Numbered from the stretch's first letter, positions 20,849 through 29,451 are shown. The stretch: DNA of 64,000 bases from Roseateles amylovorans (GCF_025398155.2 NZ_CP104562.2:930001-994000), one strand, 5' to 3'. The notes: generated from the sequence alone by a model not told the origin. Numbers and translations: made by a program.

Positions 20849-22421
20849 GACTCAGCGCGCTTGCTCGACGCGCTGCGCGTTCAGACCATCCGAGACCACC
20901 AGTTCGAAGCGGCCGCCGGCCGGCAGCTCGCTGGTGTCCAGCGTGGCTTGACCGCCCTGCAGATCCTGCGCGAGGTTCAGGCGGCGGGTGCCGTCGGTCC
21001 AGGTCACGCTCAGGAACGGCGTGGCATCGGCATCCCAGCGCAGCACGGCCTGGCCACGGGTCTCCTGGACCTGCACCTGGGCGCGGCTGGCGCCGGCGGC
21101 CAACGCCTTCTGGCGGGCATTGCTGGCGCGGGCGGCGGCCTGCGCCAGGGTGCTGCCATCCCGCATCACGCTGATGCTGGCGATGTTGTCCACCTTGGGC
21201 ACCAGCACGCGGAAGTGCAGCAGTTCGCCTTCATGGTCCAGCGATTGCGGCGTGAACGCGTAATCCTGGATCTGACCGGCCGAGGTCTGCACGCGCACCA
21301 CATACGGGCCGCTGCTGCTCTCCGGCTTGGACACCAGCGTCTTGACCGGGTTGATCTCGATCTGCTTGCCGCGGATGCTGCCGCTGATCAGCAGCACGTC
21401 CTGGTCCGGCGCCGCCGCCACCGCAGCCGCCTTGGCCGTGGCCGCATCGGTCGGGGTCAGGAAGGTCTGCATCAGGCGGTAGTTGTAGTCCGAGAACACC
21501 ACGCCACCGCAGTAGCTCATGATGTCGTGGCGATCGGTCGGACGCGGGTCGTAGAAGCTGTTGGTGTCCGACAGGTAGCTCCAGATGTAGCGACCGGCCT
21601 TGCCCAGGTTGGCATCCGGGTACGGATACTTCGGATCCGGCGATCCCGCGCCGCCGCAGGCCGCGTGCGGCAGCGAGAAGTTGTGGCCGAGTTCATGGGC
21701 CACCACGTCCCGCACCGTGTCCGGCGCATTGGGCATGTCGAAGCTGACGGCCGAGTTGCCCGGCACATAACCCAGGCCGGCCAGGCCCCAGGTGCGCTTC
21801 GGGATGAAGCCGAAGTAGTAGTCGTGGCGGGCTGCACGCTCCAGCGCATGCAGGTCGGACAGCTCGCCCAGGATCTTGCCGAAGGCATCGCTCCACTGCG
21901 CGTCCGAGGTCGGCAGCGTGGTGACGCGGGTCGACACATAGGTCGGGTGCGCCTGCAGCGTCACCGTCGACACCGGGAACAGGGCCTTGATGTGGGCGGT
22001 CTGGTCGACCGGCAGTTGACCGGTGGTGCCGGCGATCTTCACCGCGATCGGCATGAAGCGCATCGGGATGCCGCCGCCCACGCGAGGCGTGAAGCTCTGA
22101 GCCGCAGCACCGGCGACGTTGACCGTCACCTTCATGCCGGTCTTCACCAGATCGGCGGGCACGGTGACGGTGTAGGCGTCGTCGAAGGACGGGACGTCGG
22201 AGACGGTGGTGGGCAGGCCACGGCGCGGCGCGGCCAGCGGCAGGTCACGGCTGGTGCCGGTGGCGGTGTTCTCGATCCTCACCGTGGCTGCCGGCAGCGT
22301 GGCCGGCGAGGCGGGTGCGGTCACATTGACCTTCAGCAGCGTCGGCTTGTTGGCCACCAGCACCAGCTGGTTGTCGCTGCTGCCGTAGAGCATGGACTGC
22401 GCGAACTGGACCGAGGCCAGC
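20849..22421. repeat. Near-identical direct repeat, copy B (partner 18234-19806)
   Basis: This is the partner of the block at 18234-19806. The match ends within the coding sequence at ...gaggccagc. Upstream of that point the genes still encode the same kind of protein but differ at many positions. Confidence 0.92.
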
Positions 22422-22885
22422 TTCACCGTGGACGTCGCGGTGATGCGCACCGAGGACACCACGTCATTGAAGTTGGACGGCACCAGGTTGGCATTGTCCG
22501 CAGTCAGGGTCAGCACGCGACCGCCGTAGTTGATGTCGGAGAACAACTCCACCTTGTAGCCGGCCGGCACCTTCAGCGAGGAGATCCTATCGTTCCAGGA
22601 CGAGCCGATCCAGCTGCTGCTCGCGGTCAGGCAGGTGCTGGCACCGACGTAGTTCACATGCTCGAAGAAGCAGATCTGAGCCGCCGCGGCGGCCGCAGTG
22701 GTGCCGGCGCTGGTCGAGCCGGCCGCGCCGGTCGAGCCGTTGACGCGAGAGGCCTGAACCGCCGGGTCGGTCGATTCACCGCCGCCGCAACCCGCCAGCA
22801 AACCCGCCAGCGCGAGAGACAACGACAGCGGATGCAGCCGCAAGCGGCCGGATGCGCCGGATGAGCGCTTGGAAGACAGAGTCAT
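20852..22885 (-). CDS. Lipoprotein zinc metalloprotease, copy 2
   Basis: A 677-residue paralogue of the neighbouring protease with the same layout: lipobox LAGC with Cys33, a Ser/Thr/Ala linker, a crystallin-like domain (CFFEHVNYVGASTC, then VELFSDINYGGRVLTLT), zincin motif His397-Glu398-His401-His407 and Met-turn IMSYCGG. The catalytic and C-terminal parts are almost identical to copy 1, with a few changes such as Ser to Ala before the zinc helix. The first 155 residues are clearly diverged, so the two may bind different targets while sharing one catalytic part. The ATG at 22885 is preceded by aggagcccc. The gene is divergent from the PAS kinase at 23518. Confidence 0.88.
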   Translation of the reverse strand: MTLSSKRSSGASGRLRLHPLSLSLALAGLLAGCGGGESTDPAVQASRVNGSTGAAGSTSAGTTAAAAAAQICFFEHVNYVGASTCLTASSSWIGSSWNDRISSLKVPAGYKVELFSDINYGGRVLTLTADNANLVPSNFNDVVSSVRITATSTVKLASVQFAQSMLYGSSDNQLVLVANKPTLLKVNVTAPASPATLPAATVRIENTATGTSRDLPLAAPRRGLPTTVSDVPSFDDAYTVTVPADLVKTGMKVTVNVAGAAAQSFTPRVGGGIPMRFMPIAVKIAGTTGQLPVDQTAHIKALFPVSTVTLQAHPTYVSTRVTTLPTSDAQWSDAFGKILGELSDLHALERAARHDYYFGFIPKRTWGLAGLGYVPGNSAVSFDMPNAPDTVRDVVAHELGHNFSLPHAACGGAGSPDPKYPYPDANLGKAGRYIWSYLSDTNSFYDPRPTDRHDIMSYCGGVVFSDYNYRLMQTFLTPTDAATAKAAAVAAAPDQDVLLISGSIRGKQIEINPVKTLVSKPESSSGPYVVRVQTSAGQIQDYAFTPQSLDHEGELLHFRVLVPKVDNIASISVMRDGSTLAQAAARASNARQKALAAGASRAQVQVQETRGQAVLRWDADATPFLSVTWTDGTRRLNLAQDLQGGQATLDTSELPAGGRFELVVSDGLNAQRVEQAR

Positions 22886-22980
22886 GGGGGCTCCTTGAAA
22901 TTGGGTTGGGGGCCGGGACGTGACCACGATGAGGTGGACCGGCCCGTATCCGGCAGCGGGTGAGACCCACCCCGGCGAGG

Positions 22981-23058
22981 CGCGATTATTCGGAGCCGAT
23001 GCCCCTGAACGGTGCAACCGGTGTCGCAGATTCGTAAGCGCAAGAAAGCGCTTTCAAG
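22981..23058 (-). promoter_or_regulatory. Conserved upstream block of protease copy 2
   Basis: Counterpart of 20355-20431. It contains the 12-base palindrome gaaagcgctttc at its far end, gattcgtaagcgca and gcgattattcggagc. A further conserved segment at 23181-23243 matches 20551-20613. The remainder of the 632-base gap up to 23518 is the heptamer array and unassigned DNA. Confidence 0.5.
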
Positions 23059-23340
23059 GCGTTGGCATCTCAGGGCAAACACGCATCGGGATGCGGTTAC
23101 GACCTGCTCGTGCCCAGTGGCGCGCGATCCCCTGAACGGGGCATTCGCGCGACCGGCGCCCGGCCTCCGGACGGCCACCCAGTGACGCCCTGTTACCGGC
23201 GTGCGGCCGGTTTCTTTCTGCATGTGTCGCCGTTGACAAACACCATCGCGATCGGCCGTCCCGCCTTTGCGTGACGCCAGGCTCGAAGCCCTGGGCGACG
23301 CGCGCGCTGCTTTCGGCGCGAGCGCTTGTGGGCCGGTATC

Positions 23341-23487
23341 GCCCGTCGCCCGTCGCCCGTCGCCCGTCGCCCACCGCCCAACGCCCAACGCCCAACGCCC
23401 AACGCCCAACGCCCGTCGCCCACCGCCCAACGCCCAACGCCCAACGCCCAACGCCCAACGCCCAACGCCCAACGCCCAACGCCCAAG
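23341..23487. repeat. Tandem heptamer array gcccNNc, 21 units
   Basis: Twenty-one consecutive 7-bp units run without spacers. Three variants follow in order: gcccgtc x4, gcccacc, gcccaac x5, gcccgtc, gcccacc, gcccaac x8, gcccaag. The gtc-acc-aac order occurs twice, which suggests a block duplication after expansion. The array ends 30 bases before the start of the PAS kinase. Confidence 0.95.
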
Positions 23488-23517
23488 CCGTGGCATGTGG
23501 CTTGCAAGAGCCGGGGC

Positions 23518-24681
23518 ATGAATGCGTCTTCCGCCTTGCTAGCCCATGTGCCTTCGTCGGACGCCGTGAGCCGGCGCCTGGCCCTGTTGCTGGAGAGCAC
23601 CGGCGAAGGCATCTTCGGCATCGACATGGACGGGCGCTGCACCTTCGTGAACCGTGCGGCCTGTCAGACGCTGGGCTGGCGCACCGAGGAGGTGCTGGGC
23701 CGCAACATGCATGCGCTGATCCACCATTCCCATGGCGATGGGCGCGACTACGCGGAGTGCGACTGCCCGATCTTCAATGCCTTCCGGCGCGGCATGCCGT
23801 GCCGCATCGACGACGAGGTGCTCTGGCGCGCGGACGGGTCGGCCTTCCCGGCCGAATACTCGAGCTATCCCATCATCGAGCACGGGGCGGTGCAGGGCGC
23901 GGTGGTGACCTTCGTCGACATCTCTTCACGCAAGCGTGCCGACGAGCTGCTGCGCGCCAGCCACGATCAGCTGGAGCGCCGGGTGGCGGAGCGAACCCGG
24001 CAATTGCGGGAACTGGCGCATCACCTGGAGGCGGTCCGCGAGACCGAGCGCAAGCGCATCGCGCGCGAGATCCATGATGAGCTCGGCTCGCTGCTGGTCG
24101 CGCTGAAGATGGACCTGAACTGGCTGGAGCGCCGTGTCGGTGAAGCGCCGCTGCGCGACGCGATGGTGCAGAAGTGCGGCCGCATGGGCGGACTGGTCGA
24201 CACCGCCGTCGATGCGGTGGGCCGCATCATCACCGACCTGCGTCCCAGCATCCTGGACCATCAAGGCCTGTGGGCGGCGCTGGAATGGCAGGCGCAGGAG
24301 TTTCAACTCGCCGGCAGCGACGAGCGGGAGGTGGAGGTCAAGCTCTTCGTCGCCGCGGCGGTGCCGCCGCCCGAAGGCGGGCTGGCCATTGCGGTGTTCC
24401 GGATCTTCCAGGAGGTGCTCTCCAACATCGCCCGCCATGCGAAGGCCCGTCGGGTGTCGATCCGGCTGGATGTGGATGCGCCGCCGCAACCGGTGCTCTA
24501 TCTGCTGGTGCGCGACGACGGCATCGGCGCGCCGGACGACGCCTTCAATGATCCGCGCAGCTACGGGGTGCTGGGCATGCGCGAGCGGGCCGCACAGTTC
24601 GGCGGGCGCCTGGGCATCGAGAGCGTCCCTGGTCGCGGTACCACGGTGCGGCTGGTGATGCCGCTGGAGGCCGCACCATGA
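23518..24681 (+). CDS. Cytoplasmic PAS-domain histidine kinase, NarX/DegS type
   Basis: A 387-residue soluble kinase. A PAS domain covers residues 20-135 (LLESTGEGIFGIDMDGRCTF, then AACQTLGWRTEEVLGRNMHA) with a Cys pair in ECDCPI that could matter for sensing. A coiled coil covers 140-178. The HisKA_3 motif has His186 (KRIAREIHDELGSLLVALK). The HATPase domain has an N box (FQEVLSNIARHAKA), DDGIG and GVLGMRERAAQFGG. No membrane segment is seen. The ATG at 23518 fits the domain start; longer frames would run into the tandem repeat. The NarL-type regulator gene lies 97 bases downstream and is its likely partner. The signal is unknown, but the next genes are for cyanate use. Confidence 0.9.
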   Translation: MNASSALLAHVPSSDAVSRRLALLLESTGEGIFGIDMDGRCTFVNRAACQTLGWRTEEVLGRNMHALIHHSHGDGRDYAECDCPIFNAFRRGMPCRIDDEVLWRADGSAFPAEYSSYPIIEHGAVQGAVVTFVDISSRKRADELLRASHDQLERRVAERTRQLRELAHHLEAVRETERKRIAREIHDELGSLLVALKMDLNWLERRVGEAPLRDAMVQKCGRMGGLVDTAVDAVGRIITDLRPSILDHQGLWAALEWQAQEFQLAGSDEREVEVKLFVAAAVPPPEGGLAIAVFRIFQEVLSNIARHAKARRVSIRLDVDAPPQPVLYLLVRDDGIGAPDDAFNDPRSYGVLGMRERAAQFGGRLGIESVPGRGTTVRLVMPLEAAP

Positions 24682-24778
24682 GGCCGGGTCCGGCGGCAGC
24701 CGATCCGACGCAGGTGCGAGGGCACGGGCGCCGCGCGGCAAAGTCTCGAAGGACATCCGGGCGCGGGAGCGGCCACGC

Positions 24779-25447
24779 ATGACCATCCGCGTGCTGATCT
24801 GCGACGACCACCTCATCGTCCGCCAGGGCATCAAGCAGGTGCTGGCGGAGGCGGAGGACCTGCGGGTGATGGGCGAGGCCGCCAGCGGCCCGGAGGCGCT
24901 GCAGCAGGTGCGCAGCGGGATGGCGACCGGGCAGGGGCCCGACGTGGTGTTGCTGGACATCGCCATGCCGCAGCGCGACGGGCTGGACACATTGAAGTCG
25001 CTGAAGGGCGAGTTCCCCAAGCTGCCGGTGCTCATGCTGTCGACCTATCCGGACCGCCAGTACGCCGTGCGCAGCCTCAAGCTCGGCGCTGCGGGCTATC
25101 TGAACAAGAGCGCCGACAGCGAGCAGATGATCGAGGCGGTGCGCACCGTCGCGCGTGGCCGGCTCTTCATCACGCCCAGCGTGGCGGAGCATCTGGCCGG
25201 CGCGGTGGGCGCGGGCGGCCGCGCTGCGGATGAGGGCCTGCCGCTGCATGAGCTGCTGTCGCATCGGGAACATCAGGTGTTCCGGCTGTTGGTGGCGGGG
25301 CGCAGCGTGGGCGAGATTGCCCAGCAGCTCAGTCTGTCGTCCAACACCGTCTCCACCTATCGTGCGCGCATCCTGGAAAAGACCGGTGTGCGCAATGACG
25401 TGGAACTGACGCTCTTTGCCATGCGCAACGAGTCCGTGGCGCCGTAG
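24779..25447 (+). CDS. NarL/FixJ-family response regulator
   Basis: A 222-residue regulator. The receiver has Asp9-Asp10 and phospho-acceptor Asp60 (VVLLDIAMPQRDGLDTL), the switch Ser in MLSTYPD and Lys in YLNKSAD. The LuxR-type helix-turn-helix near residues 155-215 reads LSHREHQVFRLLVAGRSVGE and SLSSNTVSTYRARILEKTG. It pairs with the PAS kinase upstream. A perfect inverted repeat (25470-25489) lies 22 bases past the stop and 80 bases before the transporter genes, and is a reasonable binding-site candidate. Confidence 0.92.
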   Translation: MTIRVLICDDHLIVRQGIKQVLAEAEDLRVMGEAASGPEALQQVRSGMATGQGPDVVLLDIAMPQRDGLDTLKSLKGEFPKLPVLMLSTYPDRQYAVRSLKLGAAGYLNKSADSEQMIEAVRTVARGRLFITPSVAEHLAGAVGAGGRAADEGLPLHELLSHREHQVFRLLVAGRSVGEIAQQLSLSSNTVSTYRARILEKTGVRNDVELTLFAMRNESVAP

Positions 25448-25469
25448 CTCTCTCGGCTGCATGCGGTGG

Positions 25470-25489
25470 CTGTAGGGCCAGCCCTACAG
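25470..25489. promoter_or_regulatory. Perfect inverted repeat upstream of the cyanate transporter operon
   Basis: The arms ctgtagggc and gccctacag are exact complements separated by only two bases, giving a 20-base perfect palindrome. The two-base spacer is too tight for a normal hairpin loop and no T-run follows, so a dimeric regulator site fits better than a terminator. The NarL-type regulator encoded just upstream is the natural candidate; this is inference. Confidence 0.5.
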
Positions 25490-25569
25490 AAGAATGGCGA
25501 ACGGCGCGATGCCGTGGTCGCGCCGGAATCCCTAGAGTCCATCGCATCCCCAACGCCCCGGACGCCGCG

Positions 25570-26985
25570 ATGAGCTCAGAGTTCCACGATCCCTACGACG
25601 CCGATCGCCCGCTGCTGATGCGCTGCGCCTGCGGCCGTCACGGCAATGAGGCCGAACATGCCGCCGCCGCATCGCGGGACGCGGCCGTCTCGGCCCTGCA
25701 GTCGCGGGCCGCCGAGGCGCCGGTGACGGCGGATGTCGAGGCCACGCTGCGCAACGGGGTCGAAGCCGCGTTGGTGAAGGCCCTGTTCCCGCAGGAGGCG
25801 CTGCGGCGCCGTTTCCTCAAGGCGGTGGGTCGTCGCAGCGCGATGGCCGCCATCGGCAGTGTGCTGCCGATCGCCAGCCTGCAGGCCATGGCGCAGGAGG
25901 CCGCCCCGCTGGAGAAGAAGGATCTGAAGATCGGCTTCATTCCCATCACCTGCGCCACGCCGCTGATCATGGCGCATCCGCTGGGCTTCTATTCGAAGCA
26001 GGGACTGAACGTGGAGGTGGTGAAGACCGCCGGCTGGGCGTTGATCCGCGACAAGATGATCAACAAGGAATACGACGCCACCCACTTTCTCAGCCCGATG
26101 CCGCTGGCCATCAGCCTGGGCCTGGGGGCGACCGCCACGCCGATGAATGTCGCGGCCATCCAGAACACCAATGGCCAGGCGATCACGCTGGCGCTCAAGC
26201 ACAAGGACAAGCGCGATCCCCGGCAGTGGAAGGGCTTCAAGTTCGCGGTGCCCTTCGAGTATTCGATGCACAACTTCCTGTTGCGCTACTACGTGGCGGA
26301 AGCGGGCCTGGACCCGGACCGGGACATCCAGATCCGGGTCGTGCCGCCGCCGGAGATGGTGGCCAACCTGCGCGCCGGCAACATCGACGGCTTCCTCGGG
26401 CCGGACCCCTTCAACCAACGCGCGGTGTTCGAGGAGGCGGGCTTCATTCACCTGCTCTCCAAGGAGCTCTGGAACGGCCATCCCTGCTGTGCCTTCGGCA
26501 CCAGCACCGCGTTCATCCGCCAGCACCCCAACACCTTTGCCGCGCTCTATCGCGCGGTGTTGAACGCCGCCGCCATGGCCCGTGAAGCCCGCAACCGGGA
26601 GCTCATTGCCAAGGTGATTGCGCCGCCGGCCTATCTGAACCAGCCCGAGACGGTCATCGCTCAGGTGCTCACCGGCCGCTATGCCGATGGGCTTGGCCAG
26701 GTGAAGAACGTGCCCGACCGCGCCGACTTCGACCCCATTCCCTGGCAGAGCATGGCGGTCTGGATGCTCACCCAGATGAAGCGTTGGGGCTACCTGAAGG
26801 GCGAGGTGAACTACCGGCAGATCGCGGAGCAGGTCTTCCTGCTGACCGATGCGAAGAAGCAGATGAAGGCCCTGGGCATGAACGAACCCGAGGGCGCCTA
26901 TCCCAAGTTCAGCGTGATGGGCAAGACCTTCGACCCCGCTCGCCCGCAGGCCTACCTCGACAGCTTCGCCATCAAGCGGTCGTGA
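25570..26985 (+). CDS. NrtA/CmpA-family ABC transporter substrate-binding protein, probably cyanate
   Basis: A 471-residue protein. An unusual cytoplasmic lead of about 78 residues with a Cys motif (CACGRHG) precedes a twin-arginine-like signal RRRFLKAVGRRS (residues 79-90) and hydrophobic segment AAIGSVLPIASLQAMA. The binding domain is of the NrtA/SsuA type: DLKIGFIPITCATPLIMAHP, GFYSKQGLNVEVVKTAGW, LRAGNIDGFLGPDPFN. In this family it delivers nitrate, bicarbonate, cyanate or similar small anions to the permease. The permease, ATPase and cyanase genes follow in one run, so cyanate is the likely substrate. Nitrate cannot be excluded from sequence alone. Confidence 0.87.
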   Translation: MSSEFHDPYDADRPLLMRCACGRHGNEAEHAAAASRDAAVSALQSRAAEAPVTADVEATLRNGVEAALVKALFPQEALRRRFLKAVGRRSAMAAIGSVLPIASLQAMAQEAAPLEKKDLKIGFIPITCATPLIMAHPLGFYSKQGLNVEVVKTAGWALIRDKMINKEYDATHFLSPMPLAISLGLGATATPMNVAAIQNTNGQAITLALKHKDKRDPRQWKGFKFAVPFEYSMHNFLLRYYVAEAGLDPDRDIQIRVVPPPEMVANLRAGNIDGFLGPDPFNQRAVFEEAGFIHLLSKELWNGHPCCAFGTSTAFIRQHPNTFAALYRAVLNAAAMAREARNRELIAKVIAPPAYLNQPETVIAQVLTGRYADGLGQVKNVPDRADFDPIPWQSMAVWMLTQMKRWGYLKGEVNYRQIAEQVFLLTDAKKQMKALGMNEPEGAYPKFSVMGKTFDPARPQAYLDSFAIKRS

Positions 26986-27066
26986 GGAAGGAACGCCACA
27001 GCGGGTGAGAGCCCATGAGTCCATCGGCCCGCAGGCCCGCAGGCCCCATTGAATGAGGTTGATCCG

Positions 27067-27951
27067 ATGACGTCCCCCATGAGGTCCCTGAATGTCCGAG
27101 CCGCCGTGCTGTCGCTGCTGATCCTGGCGCTGTTGCTGGGCATCTGGCAGGTCGCCACGCTCGGCGCGCCAGCCAGTCCGAAGGCGCCCGCCGCCGCGAT
27201 GACAGCGGCGCAGATCGAATACGCCCAGCTGATGGGTCAGCCTGTGGACGCTGCCCCGGTGGCCGCCAAGAGCGGCTTCCCGACGTTGGCGCAGATGGGC
27301 GCCACCGTGGCACACCACTTGGCCGAGCCCTTCTATGACCGGGGCCCGAACGACAAGGGCATCGGCCTGCAACTGGCCTATTCGCTGGGGCGGGTGGCCC
27401 TGGGTTATCTGCTCGCGGCGATGGTGGCGATTCCGCTGGGCTTTGTCATCGGCATGAGTCCGCTGGCTTATCGCGCCCTGGATCCGTTCATCCAGGTGCT
27501 CAAGCCGATCTCGCCGCTGGCCTGGATGCCGCTGGCGCTCTACACGATCAAGGATGCGGCGGCGAGCGGCATCTTCGTGATCTTCATCTGCAGCCTGTGG
27601 CCGATGCTGATCAACACCGCCTTCGGCGTGGCCGGTGTGCGGCGCGAATGGCTGAATGTGGCCCGCACGCTGGAGGTCCGCCCGCTGCGACGCGCCTTCG
27701 AAGTGATCCTGCCGGCGGCGGCGCCGACCATCCTCACCGGCATGCGCATCAGCATGGGCATTGCCTGGCTGGTGATCGTGGCGGCCGAGATGCTGGTCGG
27801 CGGCACGGGCATCGGCTACTTCGTCTGGAATGAGTGGAACAACCTCAGCCTGCCCAACGTCATCTTCGCGATCCTGGTGATCGGCCTGGTGGGCATGGCG
27901 CTGGACCTGCTGTTTGCGCGGGCGCAGAAGGCGGTGACCTATGTCGATTGA
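27067..27951 (+). CDS. NrtB-family ABC transporter permease, probably cyanate
   Basis: A 294-residue inner-membrane permease. The first membrane helix is near residues 10-32 (VLSLLILALLLGIWQVATLG). A periplasmic loop of about 70 residues follows, then five more helices. The BPD_transp_1 coupling loop is EVRPLRRAFEVILPAAAPTI, the EAA-type contact with the ATPase. The ATG at 27067 has GAGG nine bases upstream; a TTG at 27049 is less likely. The last 11 bases overlap the ATPase gene, so the two are translationally coupled. Confidence 0.92.
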   Translation: MTSPMRSLNVRAAVLSLLILALLLGIWQVATLGAPASPKAPAAAMTAAQIEYAQLMGQPVDAAPVAAKSGFPTLAQMGATVAHHLAEPFYDRGPNDKGIGLQLAYSLGRVALGYLLAAMVAIPLGFVIGMSPLAYRALDPFIQVLKPISPLAWMPLALYTIKDAAASGIFVIFICSLWPMLINTAFGVAGVRREWLNVARTLEVRPLRRAFEVILPAAAPTILTGMRISMGIAWLVIVAAEMLVGGTGIGYFVWNEWNNLSLPNVIFAILVIGLVGMALDLLFARAQKAVTYVD

Positions 27952-29011
27952 ACACGACGTGGTGACGCCGGCCGCGCCAGGCGCGGTGCGCGTGCGGGTG
28001 GAAGCGCTGGCCAAGCACTATGGCGGAACGACCGTCTTCGACGGCGTGAACTTCAGCCTGCATGAGGGCGAGTTCGTCTGCATCGTCGGCCACAGCGGCT
28101 GCGGCAAGACCACGATCCTGAACACCTTGGCCGGCCTGGAGCAGGCCAGCAGCGGCCATGTGATCGTGGACGGCCGCGAGGTGGTCGGCCCCGGCCTGGA
28201 TCGCGGCGTCGTGTTCCAGGGCCACGCGCTGATGCCGTGGCTCACCGTGCGTCAGAACATTGCCTTTGCGGTGCGCAGCAAATGGCCGGACTGGTCGCGG
28301 GCCGAAGTGGAGGCGCAGGTGCGCAAGTACGTCGACCTGGTGGGACTGTCTGCGGCGCTGGACCGCAAGCCCAGCGAACTGTCCGGCGGGATGAAGCAGC
28401 GGGTGGGCATCGCCCGGGCCTTCGCCATCGAGCCCCGCATGCTGTTGCTCGACGAGCCCTTTGGCGCGCTGGATGCGCTGACCCGCGGCACGATCCAGGA
28501 CGAGCTGCTGAAGATCTGCGCGGCCACGCGTCAGACGGTGTTCATGATCACCCACGATGTGGATGAAGCCATCCTGCTCGCCGATCGGGTGTTCCTGATG
28601 GCCAACGGGCCGCGCGCCCGGGTGGCGGAGGTGGTGGTCAACACCATGCCGCGCGACCGCCAGCGCGCCACGCTGCACCACGATCCCCAGTACTACCGGC
28701 TGCGCAATCACCTGGTGGACTTCCTGGTGGCGCGCAGTGCGCAGCTGTCCGATGGACGGGCGCCGGAGCATCCGCCGGAAGTGCGCCCCGGCTGGATCGA
28801 TGACGCCGCGCCTGCGGCTGGGGAACTGCCCGTGGCGCCCGCGTCGCTGCCGTCCTCTTCACCGGTTTCGCCATCGCCATCGGCGGCGATCCCCATCGCA
28901 ACGGCAGCGGTTGCATCGGCCCCCTCCGTGCCGACGAACGAACCTTCCTCCCGGATGCCAGCCCCGACGCTGGATCCTCTGTCCCCTTCCCAACGCAGGA
29001 GCATTGCATGA
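27941..29011 (+). CDS. NrtD-family ABC transporter ATPase with C-terminal extension, probably cyanate
   Basis: A 356-residue ATPase. Walker A lies at residues 50-58 (GHSGCGKTT), the signature near 147 (LSGGMKQRV) and Walker B near 166-173 (MLLLDEPFGALD), with the switch His in MITHDVDEA. The NrtD-like core ends near residue 265. The remaining 90 residues are low-complexity and rich in Pro, Ser and Ala (PASLPSSSPVSPSPSAA), with no regulatory domain, unlike NrtC. It powers import by the permease encoded just upstream. Its stop overlaps the cynS start as ATGA. Confidence 0.92.
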   Translation: MSIEHDVVTPAAPGAVRVRVEALAKHYGGTTVFDGVNFSLHEGEFVCIVGHSGCGKTTILNTLAGLEQASSGHVIVDGREVVGPGLDRGVVFQGHALMPWLTVRQNIAFAVRSKWPDWSRAEVEAQVRKYVDLVGLSAALDRKPSELSGGMKQRVGIARAFAIEPRMLLLDEPFGALDALTRGTIQDELLKICAATRQTVFMITHDVDEAILLADRVFLMANGPRARVAEVVVNTMPRDRQRATLHHDPQYYRLRNHLVDFLVARSAQLSDGRAPEHPPEVRPGWIDDAAPAAGELPVAPASLPSSSPVSPSPSAAIPIATAAVASAPSVPTNEPSSRMPAPTLDPLSPSQRRSIA

Positions 29012-29451
29012 GCCGTCTCGACGTGACTGAAAAGATCATCGCCACCAAGGTGGCCAAGGGCCTGAAGTGGTCCGACGTGGCCGAGCAGGTCGGTCTGAGC
29101 AAGGAGTGGGTCACCGCCGGCTGCCTGGGTCAGATGACTTTTGACGATGCCCAGGCCGCAACGCTGGCCCGCCTCTTCGACCTCACCGAAGTCGAGACCC
29201 AGTGGCTGAAGGTGGTCCCTTACAAGGGCAGCCTGCCCACCGCCGTGCCGACCGATCCGCTGATCTACCGCTTCTACGAGCTGGTGAGCGTCTACGGCAC
29301 CACCTTCAAGGAGCTGATCCATGAGGAGTTCGGCGACGGCATCATGAGCGCCATCGACTTCCGCATGGACCTGCAACGCGAGCCCGATCCCAAGGGGGAC
29401 CGCGTCAGCATCACGATGAGCGGGAAGTTCCTGCCGTACAAGACGTACTGA
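29008..29451 (+). CDS. cynS: Cyanase (cyanate hydratase)
   Basis: A 147-residue cyanase that converts cyanate and bicarbonate to ammonia and carbon dioxide. The N-terminal helical domain (TEKIIATKVAKGLKWSDVAE) is followed by the catalytic domain. Arg88, Glu91 and Ser114 (IYRFYELVSVYG and DGIMSAIDF) have exactly the spacing of the E. coli triad Arg96-Glu99-Ser122. The protein ends in the family C-terminus (SGKFLPYKTY). It acts as a cytoplasmic decamer. The ATG overlaps the ATPase stop by 4 bp, so it is the last gene of the transporter operon. Its last 41 bases overlap a convergent gene. Confidence 0.97.
   Translation: MSRLDVTEKIIATKVAKGLKWSDVAEQVGLSKEWVTAGCLGQMTFDDAQAATLARLFDLTEVETQWLKVVPYKGSLPTAVPTDPLIYRFYELVSVYGTTFKELIHEEFGDGIMSAIDFRMDLQREPDPKGDRVSITMSGKFLPYKTY

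Noticed and set aside
23341..23487. CRISPR-like array
   Set aside because: Units are 7 bp with no spacers and there are no cas genes.
23193..23642. Minus-strand ORF with a repeated LGVGRWA peptide
   Set aside because: The repeat is only the translation of the 7-bp DNA array at 23341-23487 (seven units of three frames). It has no ribosome-binding site and its other parts are low complexity.
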